DNA of 64,000 nt from Chitinophaga eiseniae (GCF_900167135.1 NZ_FUWZ01000004.1:372001-436000); one strand, 5' to 3'; shown: positions 1 through 10,204, counted from the stretch's first letter. Program-made: numbers and translations. Notes: generated by a model from the sequence alone, not told the origin.

Positions 1-143
1 TAAAGAAATAGCCTGCCCTGTTTTTTATCTATTATAATAATGATAGAACATTACTAATTATCTTATTTTGATGATGATTAAATTCAATGGAAATTTGCAC
101 CATCGATCTTCCCATAAGCGGCTGGTCGTAAAAAGCAAATACC

Positions 144-1286
144 ATGAACACAAACATTTTTGAACCGGCAAGGATCGGTTCGCTGCAGCTGAACAACCGC
201 ATTGCGATGGCTCCTATGACAAGGGCCAGGAACGCTGACGGTATCCCCAATGACAACAACGCCCTTTACTATTCCCAGCGCGCAGGCGCCGGGCTTATTA
301 TAACTGAAGGGGTCGCTATATCCGATACCTCCAAAGGGGTACTGTACATCCCCGGACTATACACACCCGAACAGGTGGAAGGCTGGAAGAAAGTAACGGC
401 AGCCGTGCACGCCAAAGGCAGTAAAATATTTGCCCAGCTATGGCATGTGGGCAGGGTGTCCCACACGTCCAACCAGCCTGGCGGGCAGGCGCCGGTAAGC
501 TCCTCAGACATACAGGCGGCGCAGTCCAAAGCCTGGGGATATGATGAAAACGGCCGGGAAGGTTTTGTGACCGCCTCCAAACCCCGTGCGCTGGCGACAG
601 AAGAAGTCGGACAGATAGCGCAGGATTTTGCCAATGCGGCGAAGAATGCTATCAAGGCAGGCTTTGACGGGGTAGAACTGCACGGCGCCAATGGTTACCT
701 GATAGAGCAGTTTTTAAACCCGCATATCAACAACCGGACGGACCAATACGGCGGCAGCGTGGAAAACCGCAGCCGATTCCTCCTGGAAGCGATCGACGCC
801 AGCATAGCGGCGGTAGGCGCTGCAAAAGTGGCTATCAGGCTGACGCCGTATGGCGGGCTGCATGAACTGCCGCACTATGACGATCTGGAGGCTACCTACC
901 AGTATCTTGCGAAGGAGCTGTCCGACAGGAAAATCGCTTACATCCATATCATGGACCAGCAGTCACGCGGCAGCTTCGCGCTGCCGGATGGTTTCCTGGA
1001 AAGGTTCCGGCAGTGGTACGATGGCGTTATTATCCTGGCAGGCGGCATGGACCGGGAAAAATCTGAACGGTTGATCAACGCCGGCACCATCGACATCGCG
1101 GCTTTCGGAGAGCCGTTTATCTCCAACCCCGACCTGGTGGACCGTTTGCGGCACAACTGGCCGCAGACTCCTCCTGAAAGAGAGCTGCATTACGGTCTGA
1201 CGATGCACGGTTATATTGACTGGAAGACGTACAAAGAGCAGGAAGCCTTATGCGCGCAGGAGGAACAGCAGGTATTCGGGCGTTAG
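144..1286 (+). CDS. NADH:flavin oxidoreductase of the Old Yellow Enzyme family
   Basis: This 380-residue protein spans a complete FMN-binding TIM barrel of the Old Yellow Enzyme family, which reduces activated C=C bonds with NAD(P)H. The N-terminus matches family openings (EPARIGSLQLNNRIAMAPMT). The substrate-binding pair is visible as H180 and N183 in HGANGYLIEQF, followed by the NPHINNRTDQYGGSVENR block. A phosphate-binding segment (ILAGGMDRE, AAFGEPFISNPDLVDRL) closes the barrel. Length is normal for NemA/xenobiotic-reductase types. It lacks a signal peptide, so it is cytoplasmic. It stands alone and converges with the next gene, with only 8 bp between the two stops. The physiological substrate cannot be inferred. 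Confidence 0.93.
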   Translation: MNTNIFEPARIGSLQLNNRIAMAPMTRARNADGIPNDNNALYYSQRAGAGLIITEGVAISDTSKGVLYIPGLYTPEQVEGWKKVTAAVHAKGSKIFAQLWHVGRVSHTSNQPGGQAPVSSSDIQAAQSKAWGYDENGREGFVTASKPRALATEEVGQIAQDFANAAKNAIKAGFDGVELHGANGYLIEQFLNPHINNRTDQYGGSVENRSRFLLEAIDASIAAVGAAKVAIRLTPYGGLHELPHYDDLEATYQYLAKELSDRKIAYIHIMDQQSRGSFALPDGFLERFRQWYDGVIILAGGMDREKSERLINAGTIDIAAFGEPFISNPDLVDRLRHNWPQTPPERELHYGLTMHGYIDWKTYKEQEALCAQEEQQVFGR

Positions 1287-1294
1287 AATTTCCA

Positions 1295-2239
1295 TTAAAG
1301 GGTAAAGTCATCGATCCTCCAGCCTTGTTCCGTGTTGACAAGGCTGAGCTTTACCGCTTTTTTTACTTCGCTGCCATCAGCATAAGTGATCTTCCAGTTC
1401 TCTTCCATGGTCACTTTCGCAGTAGAAAACGTACCTGAACCGCCCAGGGAGGAGACCTTACTTATTTTCTGTCCCGTCAATAATGCGGAGAGTTTCTCCA
1501 GCGCAGTGCCATTGCAGTATTTTCGGGCGTCTTCAGGGGTATCACTTTTCAGGGTATACATAAAATATTCGGCTGTTTCCCGGGCAGACAGGTTGGAATA
1601 ATAAGCGCCCGGTTCTTTCACCGGCACCAGCTCACATCGCAGTACGCCGTTGGCGCTGCTGACAATAACCTCATTCTTTCCGTATTCGGCCCGGACTATT
1701 TCTTCACGGGTGGCATTTTTGTGCTGGCTGTCTTCGAAACGGCGGATGATCTTCACCACCCTGTTCTGATGGTCGAATTCATTGATAGTGCTTTGTGTTT
1801 CTATACGGCCGGAAGACAAGAAAGTCCTTTTCTTTTCCTGCAACAGCATAAACCCCTTTGGATTGTAAACTGTTTTCACATCGCCATGCAGCTGTATCAT
1901 AGAATCATCATAGCTGTATGATTCGGTCATGTTGCCGTCTGAAAACGTATAGGTAAGATCGGGATTGTCTTTCCGGTAGTCGGCGGCGGTTTCCTGCGCT
2001 ACTTTATGCCAGTCTTTTCCGCCGTATGATTTTTTTACGTTCATTGTTTCATACAATACCGTATCTATATACTTTTTGATCACGTCCACATCTTTGTAGT
2101 CGAGGAACTTGTTGGTGCGGAATACCTGGAAGGCATCCACGCCGAGCAGCTGTTCTTTGGAAAGCGTGACGACGCTCTTTTGCCGGGCACAGAGGGAAAC
2201 AGGGAGGCTAACGAGTAATAAAATAAAAATGTGTTTCAT
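1295..2239 (-). CDS. secreted protein of unknown function
   Basis: A 314-residue protein is read from the ATG at 2239, which gives a clean signal peptide (MKHIFILLLVSLPVSLCARQ). The reading frame extends upstream, but only through sequence overlapping the neighbouring gene. The body has no motif I can name. Its last 70 residues (LSALLTGQKISKV to WRIDDFTL) resemble the small alpha/beta folds of NTF2-like or DUF4878-type proteins, which is a weak impression. It lies 22 bp downstream of the SUKH-like gene on the same strand, so the two are probably co-transcribed. No function is assigned. Confidence 0.75.
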   Translation of the reverse strand: MKHIFILLLVSLPVSLCARQKSVVTLSKEQLLGVDAFQVFRTNKFLDYKDVDVIKKYIDTVLYETMNVKKSYGGKDWHKVAQETAADYRKDNPDLTYTFSDGNMTESYSYDDSMIQLHGDVKTVYNPKGFMLLQEKKRTFLSSGRIETQSTINEFDHQNRVVKIIRRFEDSQHKNATREEIVRAEYGKNEVIVSSANGVLRCELVPVKEPGAYYSNLSARETAEYFMYTLKSDTPEDARKYCNGTALEKLSALLTGQKISKVSSLGGSGTFSTAKVTMEENWKITYADGSEVKKAVKLSLVNTEQGWRIDDFTL

Positions 2240-2261
2240 GTAAGGTGCAGGTATCGGTGTT

Positions 2262-2951
2262 TTAGTTTTTGATAAGCTCAATGTTGCCGTCTGTTCCGAA
2301 TATCCGGGTGCCTTCAGGATCGGTGACGAAAAATTCCTTTTGATGTTTAACGGCACACCGGGAGAGATAGTCAAGGCAGCTCCGGCACATACTGCTGGTA
2401 GTGCCAAAAATGTCGTTACCCGAAGCGGCCATTTTCTTGGGGGCGTGGCTAAGGAAAAAAGCATTTTCGATAGGCCCCCAGTGTTTGACCGCCGGGTACC
2501 AGAAAGTGTTGCCGCTTTTTACTTGCTGTTCTTTCCACGCATCGAGGCGCAGGTTTTCGGCCACCGGTGTGATACCGGAGTCCGTCAGCAGCCATACTTC
2601 TCCCTGATGCCTGCCCGTGGTGATCAGGATCCAGTACATGCCACAGCCTTCCCTGGCGATAGGGATATTGCCATATAGCACGGCATTGATCTTTTCTTCT
2701 GCTACCTGTTCATCGTCGATATCTTCCCACACGCAGGCAGTGTCAAACGGGAAATCAACCAGTAATGTCTGTTCATATGGTGCAGTATGAAAAGGCGTAC
2801 TGTTGTTTTCTGTGTATGGAATAAGTCCATAGAAGGCGAGGGGCTGCGATTGGTTCGCGTCATAAAACTGCCGGTATTGCGCGACGGTATCTAAGTAAAC
2901 TGGCTTTGAAGAAGATGGGTCCTTCTTTTTAAAGTAATCAAACAATCCCAT
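2262..2951 (-). CDS. SMI1/KNR4 (SUKH)-like protein
   Basis: A 229-residue protein starts at the ATG at 2951 (MGLFDYFKKKD). The longer open frame to 3005 adds 18 unlikely residues. The centre carries the pattern typical of SUKH proteins: a conserved glycine-cysteine-glycine turn followed by strands (EGCGMYWILITTG, GEVWLLTDSGITP) and a later region with FLSHAPKK and LDYLSRC. SUKH proteins are often immunity proteins against secreted nuclease toxins but also occur as general cytoplasmic proteins. No toxin gene lies beside it. It has no signal peptide and heads a two-gene unit with the secreted protein downstream. The family call is reasonable and the immunity role is only a possibility. Confidence 0.65.
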   Translation of the reverse strand: MGLFDYFKKKDPSSSKPVYLDTVAQYRQFYDANQSQPLAFYGLIPYTENNSTPFHTAPYEQTLLVDFPFDTACVWEDIDDEQVAEEKINAVLYGNIPIAREGCGMYWILITTGRHQGEVWLLTDSGITPVAENLRLDAWKEQQVKSGNTFWYPAVKHWGPIENAFFLSHAPKKMAASGNDIFGTTSSMCRSCLDYLSRCAVKHQKEFFVTDPEGTRIFGTDGNIELIKN

Positions 2952-3412
2952 GACTTTCGGTTTTGGAGCATTCAGGTTAGGCTGATTGACAGCAGGGGCC
3001 AACAAGCTACCGGGCGTTAAGGTAGAATATAATCACCAGATATTTTTTTTTGGCTTGATATTTTTTCCTATTTTTAGTTCCGACCTGCATATTTATCTCA
3101 CCGGGAAAAATGCAGGAAAAAAAGAAAAAAACTCAATAATAACCGTAACAGCCTGCTGCCTATTCTGACGCGGGCCTTTGACCAACTTGATTTGCCGCGG
3201 TCACGGATTGTTTCAACTGTAATATATTCAAGTGCTAAGTGACTGGATTCAGTATAGCGACAGCTATATCCTGTACGGTCCGGCGCCACCCCTTGCTGTC
3301 GCTGCGTTTCACGCAGCGCAGATAAATACGTATACCATCATTCAGCATGCCGCCGTTCGGAGACTGTAAGATACAGTCCTGCGGCGAAGCTATTCCCAAA
3401 AATGTATTGTTT
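2952..3412. other. divergent intergenic region upstream of the megasynthase
   Basis: This 461-bp gap separates the minus-strand SUKH-like gene from the plus-strand megasynthase. It contains A/T-rich tracts around 3040-3075 that could hold promoters for either side, but I could not find a convincing TTTG-N19-TAnnTTTG pair. The short open frames here have no recognisable protein features. No RNA gene is evident. Confidence 0.5.
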
Positions 3413-6400
3413 ATGAAGTACACATTGCGTCCGGATACCTTGCAACAACTGTTGACCGGACTCAAAGATGAACCCCACAAAGGCGTCACCTTTGTCGCGG
3501 GCAGCAACAACGAGGACTTCCTTTCTTACCGGCAGCTGTATGAAGACGCCTTATCATGGCTCGCCTATCTGCAGGCTAAAGGCCTCACGCCGGGGATGGA
3601 GCTGGTATTGCAGATAGAGGACAACAAAACCTTTCTGCAGGTTTTCTGGGCCTGTATCCTGGGCGCCATCATTCCTGTGCCGGTGGCCGTCACCTATGAG
3701 GGGGAAAACGCGCAGAAGCTCTTTAAGATCAGGAATGTCCTCCATAAGCCTGCACTGGCTGTGAGGCGCGCCCATGCCGAAAAACTGCTGTCAGGCGCCG
3801 CTGCCGGCCAGGATTTTGACAGTATTATTTTTACGGATGAAAAGGAAGATAACGGTCAACAAGGAGTAGTCGTTCCCGTTACCCCTGAAACCATTGCTTT
3901 CCTCCAGTTTTCATCGGGATCTACCGGCAACCCCAAAGGGGTGGTGCTCACGCATAAGAACCTTGTGACCAACGTATGGGAAGCAATTACAGCTCATCGG
4001 TTGACCGATCGGGACTGCCACCTGAGCTGGATGCCGCTCACACATGATATGGGATTGATCGGGTTTCACCTGTATCCTTCTGCCGCGGGATTAAACCATT
4101 ATATCCTGCCGACGGACCTGTTTATCAGAAATCCGTTGTTATGGATGCAGAAAATAGCGGAACACCGTGTTACGGTGACCGGTTCTCCCAACTTTGGATA
4201 TAAGTACTACCTGAACCAGTTTACCCCGCAAAAAGGCGAGGGGCTTGACTTCTCTTCGCTGCGGATCATCCTCAACGGTGCTGAACCGATATCCGCGCCG
4301 CTGTGCCGTCAGTTTGTAACGGTACTGGGAGATTATGGACTCGATCCCGCGGCAATGTTCCCGGGCTACGGCCTGGCGGAAGGCACACTGGAGGTCACCT
4401 TTGGGGATATCGGCGCGGCGATGACCAGCGTGTTCGTTCGCCGGGATTCGTTGGTAACCGGGCAGCCGGTGACGATCAGCTACCAGCAGGACGAGGCGGT
4501 GGAAAGTATCGAAATTGTCAACCTGGGAAAAGTCATCGGCGGCGTAGCAGTAAGTATTACCAATGATGCCGGCCGGCCGCTGGAAGACGGTCACCTGGGC
4601 CTGGTACAGATCCGGGGCGATGCGGTGACCGCGTGTTACTACAATAATGAAGCGGCAACAACGGCCGCTATCCGGAATGGCTGGCTCAATACCGGCGATA
4701 CCGGTTTTATGCTGGATGGATACCTGTATATCACCGGACGTTCCAAAGACATCATCTTCGTCAACGGGATGAACGTTTTTCCGCATGATATCGAACATAC
4801 GATAGAACAATGGACAGGGGTGGAAACCGGTAAAGTGGTGGCCTGTGGCGTGCCGGACGAGGACACCGGTACGGAAGCCATTGTGGTATTTACCATCCAT
4901 AAATCGTCTATAGAGAAATTTCTGCCCGTTATCGCCGCTATCAAGAGCTGTGTGGCTTCCCGCCTTGGTCTGGAGGTGAAGTATGTACTGCCTGTACGGA
5001 AGGTACCTAAAACCACCAGCGGAAAAGTGAAGCGATACACTTTTGCGGAAGACTACCGGCAAGGGTTATATGCAGACGCTATCGGGGAGATAGCTGCCGC
5101 CCAACAGAAAGCGGTGTTGCTAAAGGAAACGGATACACGTAGCTTTCAGGAAGTCCGTGACTGGCTGCAGCAGTGGCTGCAACAGCGGTTTAAACTGTCA
5201 GCCGACATGCTGTCGGCCGACAGGGTATTTGCGGAGTACGGGCTCACCTCCATGCAGGCGGTCATGCTGGCGGCCGACCTGGAACAATGGCTGGGCATAC
5301 CGGTGGACAAGACGCTAATCTATAACTATACAACCGCCACCGCGCTGGCGGCGTACCTTTCAGGAACATCTGATACCGGAAAAGAAGCACAGCGGCAGCA
5401 GCAGGGCGCCGATGAAAAAATTGCGGTTATCGGTATGGGATGCCGCTTCCCCGGCGCGGCAGACAGTCCCGCCGCCTTTTGGGAACTGTTGCAGCAGCAA
5501 CGTAGTGGCGTTACCGTAGTACCTGAAGACCGCTGGCCGGTGGACCGTTATTACAGCACCGATGAAGACGAGACGGGGAAGATGTATACCCGGCACGGTG
5601 GATTTATCGCGCAGGCGGACCAGTTCGATCCGGTGTTTTTTGGCATCTCTCCGAGGGAGGCTGCCGCGATGGACCCCCAGCAGCGGCTGCTGCTGGAGGT
5701 CTGCTGGGAAGCAATGGAGCATGCCGGTATCCGTCCTTCTTCCCTGAGGGGCACCGACACCGGGGTGTTTGTAGGACTTGGGACCGATGACTATCAACAG
5801 ATCGTGGAAGACCATACGCCGCCGGCGCTGTTCGAAGATGCTTTCAGCACGCTGGGCCTGCAGCGGAGCGTGGCGGCAGGAAGGATTGCCTACCTGTTCG
5901 ATTTCCATGGTCCCGTGCTGCAGCTGGATACTGCCTGTTCCTCTTCGTTGCTGAGCGTGCATCAGGCCTGCCAGCATCTGCTGCTCGGCGAATGTTCGCT
6001 GGCACTGGCCGGCGGAGTGAACCTGATGCTCTCGCCGGACACCACGATACGGCTGTGCCGTATGAAAGCATTATCGCCCACCGGGCAATGCCACGCCTTC
6101 GATGAAACGGCGGACGGTTATGTCAGGGGGGAAGGGGCCGGTATGATCGTGCTGAAGCGCCTCAGCGATGCACAGCGGGACGGTGATACCGTGCTTGCTG
6201 TCATCAAAGGATCGGCTGTGAACCATGACGGGCAAAGCAATGGTCTTACTGCTCCCAACGGCATCGCGCAACAGCAGGTGATCCGGAAAGCCCTGCAGCA
6301 GGCAGGGGTGGAGCCGCATACCGTGCAATACGTAGAAGCGCATGGAACAGGTACCAAACTGGGCGACCCCGTGGAGGCACAGGCGTTGCATGCTGTCTAC

Positions 6401-9400
6401 GGGCAGTCCCGCATAGCCGGTAACCCACTGTTGCTGGGCGCTGTGAAATCCAATATCGGTCACCTCGAAGCCGCGGCCGGCATCGCAGGGCTTATCAAAA
6501 CAGTGCTGTCATTGCAACAGCGGCAGCTGCCCGCTACTCTCAACTTTAACACCCCCAGCAGTTATATCCCCTGGAAAGAGATGCAGTTGAAGGTGGTGGA
6601 CCGGCCGACCGCCTGGCCCACCGTTAGTACCCCCAGACGTGCGGCCATCAGCTCTTTCGGACTTAGCGGCACCAATGTGCATGTGATACTCGAAGAAGCA
6701 CCCGTGCTAACTGCCAAAGACGTAGTACCGGCGCCGTTAGTACAGCGACCCTCCTGGCCATTGACATTGTCCGCCAAATCGCCGGCGGCCTTACAATCAC
6801 TGGCGGCGCGTTACGCCGCTGCGCTGGAAACTACGACAGATACATTGGCGGATATTGCCTGCAGTACTTTCACCACGAGAGATGCCTTCCCTTATCGCAT
6901 CGCCTTTTCTGCGGCGGCGATAGACGAAGCGGCGCGCCGCCTCCGGGCTTACCACGAAAACGCCTATACGGAGGAGGTGCTGTCCGGCAGGGTGCAGCCC
7001 CGCGATGGACAGCTGGTATGGCTTTTCACCGGCGGCGGCTCGCAGTACTGGAACATGGGCATCGAATTATATGAACACAACGCTGTCTTCCGCCAGGTGA
7101 TAGATCATTGTGACAGCTGGCTGGAAGCACGGTGGGGCATCTCCCTGACTACCCTGCTGTATAAAATGGAGAGAGAGGCGTCCAATGAGTTGTTGTTGCA
7201 GATGACCTATTTCCAGCCGGCCATCTATGTTATTTCCTGTGCGCTGGCCGAAGTGTGGAAGTCATGGGGCCTCTCGCCGGCGATCGTTGCCGGACATAGC
7301 GTAGGCGAATATGCCGCCGCCTATGTGGCAGGCGTGTTCAGCCTGGACGATGGCCTGAAGCTGGTCACCGAAAGAGCGCGGCTGATGCAGGCGGTGAAAG
7401 AGCCGGGCGCTATGGCGACCGTCTTCGCACCGGTGGAAGAGGTGGCCGCCATGATACAACCATACGGAAATGATCTGGCGATTGCGGCAGTAAACGGACC
7501 GGCGCTGACAGTGATCTCCGGAAAAAAACAGGCGGTAGCCGACATGCTGGTATCGCTGAAAGAAGCTGGTGTCGACAGCCGCCCGCTCCTGATAGCCCAT
7601 GCTTCCCACTCTCCGTTGATGGAGGTGATGCTGGACGAGTTCCGCGAAGTGGCCCGGCAAATTGATTTCCGGCCGTCACGGCTGCAGCTGATTTCCAATA
7701 TCACCGGGGAGGTGATGACGGAAACAGCAGACCACCGCTACTGGTGCGATCAGATTGTTTCGCCGGTGATGTTCGCCAAAAGCATACAGACGATCTCCCG
7801 GCTGGGTGGCGATATCCTGATGGAGTTGGGGCCACAGCCCAACCTGCTGTCGATGGTGCAGCTTACCGCGGAATATGCAGAGGACTGCCTGTTGCCCTGT
7901 ATGAAGATCGGTCATTCCGCCTGGGATATGATGCTGCAGGCACTGCTGACACTGTATGTGAAAGGACTGCCGGTACAGCCGCAACTGCTGTTTGCTCAAC
8001 AGGGGCACCGCAAAGTCAGCCTCCCTGCCTATACGTTTAACCGTCAGCGTTACTGGGCCTTTGAAAAAGAAATATCACCTGTTACTCATCCGCCATACGA
8101 ACAAAAAAGCAAGATTATGACCGACACTCCTCACGCATCTTCCCAGCGTACCGCCATACTGCGGGATGTTACCGACATCTTCAGCAGTCTGCTGAAGTTG
8201 CCCGCCGCTGATATTGACATACACGCCCGTTTCCTGGAGATGGGCGCCGACTCGCTGGTGCTGGCGAGCGCCATCAGAAGGATCGAGAAAAAATATGACG
8301 TCAATTTCAGCATCCGCCAGCTGTTTGAAACACTGACGACTATCCAGCTGATGACGGATTATATCGCCGCAGGTATACCGGAAGCCGCGGCAGCACCGTC
8401 GCCGGCGCCGGGCGCCGTAGTAGCGGAGGTGCCAGCCGTGACATCGGTGATAAAACCGGCCGCGCCGGCTCCTGCTAAAACCAATGGCGCAGTACCTCAT
8501 TCCTCCCCGGCAGATCCGGCCGTGTCGCAGCGTTTATTCGATTTCCTCGAACAGCAGCTGGTGCTGTTGTCGCAGCACCTGGGCACGACGGGGCATCTGC
8601 CGCAGGAAACAGTAACAGGCGTAAAGACCAACGGGAACGGCACAACGGCGCCGGCCACAGTAGTAGAAGTAACGAAAGCACCGGTGCAGCACCGTTCTAT
8701 CTTCCCCAGGATGGAGACCCGCCCCGGGCAGTCGGGCTACAGCGCGGAACAGCAGCAATACCTCGATGCGTTCATCCGCCGGTATAATCTTAAAACACAA
8801 AAATCAAAAGCGCATACACAGCAATACCGGCCGGTGTTAACAGATAACCGTGCTTCCGCGGGGTTCCGGTTCTCTACCAAGGAACTGGTATATCCCATAC
8901 AGGCGGCCTCGTCGGCTGGCGCTACCATCACGGACCTGGACGGTAACACCTACATCGACCTGGCGATGGGCTTCGGCGTGGACCTGCTGGGCCACTGCCC
9001 GCCGGTGATCATCAATGCGCTTCAGCAGCAGCTGCAACAAGGCTTCCAGCTGGGGCCGCAAACGCCGCTCGCCGGCCAGGTAGCTGAACTGGTGACATCG
9101 CTCACCGGCACGGAACGCGCCAGCTTCCATAACTCCGGCACCGAAGCGGTGATGACCGCCGTGAGGCTGGCCCGCACCGTTACCGGCAGAAAAAAGGTCG
9201 CCGTTTTCGCCGGCTCCTATCACGGTCACTTCGATGGCACTTTAGCCGCCCCTGAAGACCTGGAGAGAAGTCACGCAGGCGTGCCTATGGCCGCGGGCAT
9301 CGTTCATAATATGGTGGCTGACGTACTGGTGTTTGACTATCATCATCCCGATGTAGTGGAGCAGATACGCGCCCATAAACAGGAACTGGCGGCCGTACTG

Positions 9401-10123
9401 GTAGAACCGGTACAGAGCCGCAAGCCGGGGTATCAGCCCAAAGCGCTGCTGCATGCGCTGCGGGATATGACCGCCGCAGAAGACATCGCGCTGATCTTTG
9501 ACGAGATGATCACCGGTTTCCGTATTCATCCAGGCGGCGCACAGGCGTATTTTGGCGTACGTGCTGACCTGGCCACCTATGGCAAGATAGCGGGCGGCGG
9601 GTTACCGATAGGTATCATCGCCGGCTCCCGTAAGTATATGGACGCGCTGGACGGCGGTATGTGGCAGTATGGCGATGACTCCTATCCTGCCACCGATACC
9701 ACCTTTTTTGCCGGTACCTTCTGCAAGCATCCGCTGAGCATGTCGGCCACGCTGGCACTACTGAAAGAACTACAGCAGCGGGGCCCTGCGTTGCAGGAAC
9801 AGCTGAACGTCCGCACCACTAAGCTGGTCAGCGAGTTATCGGCCTTCCTGAAAGAAAACAACGTGCCTATGGACGTACATAATTTCGGGTCGCTGTTTTA
9901 TTTCGCCATCACGTCCAATATGGACCTCTTTTTCTATCATCTGCTGGAGAAAGGCGTATATATCTGGGAGGGAAGGACCTGCTTCCTGTCAGATGCCCAT
10001 ACGGACGAACATGTGCGTCAGATCACAAAAGCCGTAAAGGAAAGTGTACGGGAGCTGCAGCAGGCAGGATTCCTGCCGAAGCCTGCAAAAGCGGCGCCCA
10101 AAGGGAAAACGGTAGTCTTATAA
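3413..10123 (+). CDS. FAAL-ACP-KS-AT-ACP-aminotransferase polyketide synthase
   Basis: A 2236-residue megasynthase starts at the ATG at 3413 (MKYTLRPDTL). An in-frame ATG at 3347 adds 22 residues that do not look like family sequence. Domains in order are: fatty-acyl-AMP ligase (about 15-570; SSGSTGNPKGV at 167-177, LTHDMGLIG); ACP1 (about 575-650, phosphopantetheine Ser613); ketosynthase (667-1098; Cys842 in DTACSSS, His977, His1017); acyltransferase (about 1200-1490; Ser1296 in GHSVGEY, HASH at 1396-1399); ACP2 (about 1580-1655, Ser1614 in GADSL); an Ala/Pro-rich linker; and a class III PLP aminotransferase (about 1806-2215; D2030, Lys2058). There is no ketoreductase, condensation or thioesterase domain. 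The order equals the front half of mycosubtilin/iturin synthetase MycA, where the aminotransferase makes a beta-amino fatty acyl chain. A beta-amino-acyl product is inferred. A terminator follows. Confidence 0.93.
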   Translation: MKYTLRPDTLQQLLTGLKDEPHKGVTFVAGSNNEDFLSYRQLYEDALSWLAYLQAKGLTPGMELVLQIEDNKTFLQVFWACILGAIIPVPVAVTYEGENAQKLFKIRNVLHKPALAVRRAHAEKLLSGAAAGQDFDSIIFTDEKEDNGQQGVVVPVTPETIAFLQFSSGSTGNPKGVVLTHKNLVTNVWEAITAHRLTDRDCHLSWMPLTHDMGLIGFHLYPSAAGLNHYILPTDLFIRNPLLWMQKIAEHRVTVTGSPNFGYKYYLNQFTPQKGEGLDFSSLRIILNGAEPISAPLCRQFVTVLGDYGLDPAAMFPGYGLAEGTLEVTFGDIGAAMTSVFVRRDSLVTGQPVTISYQQDEAVESIEIVNLGKVIGGVAVSITNDAGRPLEDGHLGLVQIRGDAVTACYYNNEAATTAAIRNGWLNTGDTGFMLDGYLYITGRSKDIIFVNGMNVFPHDIEHTIEQWTGVETGKVVACGVPDEDTGTEAIVVFTIHKSSIEKFLPVIAAIKSCVASRLGLEVKYVLPVRKVPKTTSGKVKRYTFAEDYRQGLYADAIGEIAAAQQKAVLLKETDTRSFQEVRDWLQQWLQQRFKLSADMLSADRVFAEYGLTSMQAVMLAADLEQWLGIPVDKTLIYNYTTATALAAYLSGTSDTGKEAQRQQQGADEKIAVIGMGCRFPGAADSPAAFWELLQQQRSGVTVVPEDRWPVDRYYSTDEDETGKMYTRHGGFIAQADQFDPVFFGISPREAAAMDPQQRLLLEVCWEAMEHAGIRPSSLRGTDTGVFVGLGTDDYQQIVEDHTPPALFEDAFSTLGLQRSVAAGRIAYLFDFHGPVLQLDTACSSSLLSVHQACQHLLLGECSLALAGGVNLMLSPDTTIRLCRMKALSPTGQCHAFDETADGYVRGEGAGMIVLKRLSDAQRDGDTVLAVIKGSAVNHDGQSNGLTAPNGIAQQQVIRKALQQAGVEPHTVQYVEAHGTGTKLGDPVEAQALHAVYGQSRIAGNPLLLGAVKSNIGHLEAAAGIAGLIKTVLSLQQRQLPATLNFNTPSSYIPWKEMQLKVVDRPTAWPTVSTPRRAAISSFGLSGTNVHVILEEAPVLTAKDVVPAPLVQRPSWPLTLSAKSPAALQSLAARYAAALETTTDTLADIACSTFTTRDAFPYRIAFSAAAIDEAARRLRAYHENAYTEEVLSGRVQPRDGQLVWLFTGGGSQYWNMGIELYEHNAVFRQVIDHCDSWLEARWGISLTTLLYKMEREASNELLLQMTYFQPAIYVISCALAEVWKSWGLSPAIVAGHSVGEYAAAYVAGVFSLDDGLKLVTERARLMQAVKEPGAMATVFAPVEEVAAMIQPYGNDLAIAAVNGPALTVISGKKQAVADMLVSLKEAGVDSRPLLIAHASHSPLMEVMLDEFREVARQIDFRPSRLQLISNITGEVMTETADHRYWCDQIVSPVMFAKSIQTISRLGGDILMELGPQPNLLSMVQLTAEYAEDCLLPCMKIGHSAWDMMLQALLTLYVKGLPVQPQLLFAQQGHRKVSLPAYTFNRQRYWAFEKEISPVTHPPYEQKSKIMTDTPHASSQRTAILRDVTDIFSSLLKLPAADIDIHARFLEMGADSLVLASAIRRIEKKYDVNFSIRQLFETLTTIQLMTDYIAAGIPEAAAAPSPAPGAVVAEVPAVTSVIKPAAPAPAKTNGAVPHSSPADPAVSQRLFDFLEQQLVLLSQHLGTTGHLPQETVTGVKTNGNGTTAPATVVEVTKAPVQHRSIFPRMETRPGQSGYSAEQQQYLDAFIRRYNLKTQKSKAHTQQYRPVLTDNRASAGFRFSTKELVYPIQAASSAGATITDLDGNTYIDLAMGFGVDLLGHCPPVIINALQQQLQQGFQLGPQTPLAGQVAELVTSLTGTERASFHNSGTEAVMTAVRLARTVTGRKKVAVFAGSYHGHFDGTLAAPEDLERSHAGVPMAAGIVHNMVADVLVFDYHHPDVVEQIRAHKQELAAVLVEPVQSRKPGYQPKALLHALRDMTAAEDIALIFDEMITGFRIHPGGAQAYFGVRADLATYGKIAGGGLPIGIIAGSRKYMDALDGGMWQYGDDSYPATDTTFFAGTFCKHPLSMSATLALLKELQQRGPALQEQLNVRTTKLVSELSAFLKENNVPMDVHNFGSLFYFAITSNMDLFFYHLLEKGVYIWEGRTCFLSDAHTDEHVRQITKAVKESVRELQQAGFLPKPAKAAPKGKTVVL

Positions 10124-10148
10124 TATAAGATCCCCCCTTCATATACAG

Positions 10149-10185
10149 GCGGTTGTCTCCAAAATATGGAGACAGCCGCTTTTTC
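10149..10185 (+). terminator. rho-independent terminator after the megasynthase
   Basis: A near-perfect 12-bp stem (GCGGTTGTCTCC against GGAGACAGCCGC, one G-T pair) with an 7-nt AT-rich loop is followed by a run of T. It lies 25 bp after the stop, so the megasynthase is a single-gene unit at its 3' end. Confidence 0.85.
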
Positions 10186-10204
10186 TTTGGAGAAAAAGCA
10201 GTCG

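Noticed and set aside
3347..3412. Upstream ATG extending the megasynthase by 22 residues
   Set aside because: The added residues (cysteine-containing, unlike family N-termini) precede a natural start MKYTLRPDTL; the downstream ATG is preferred.
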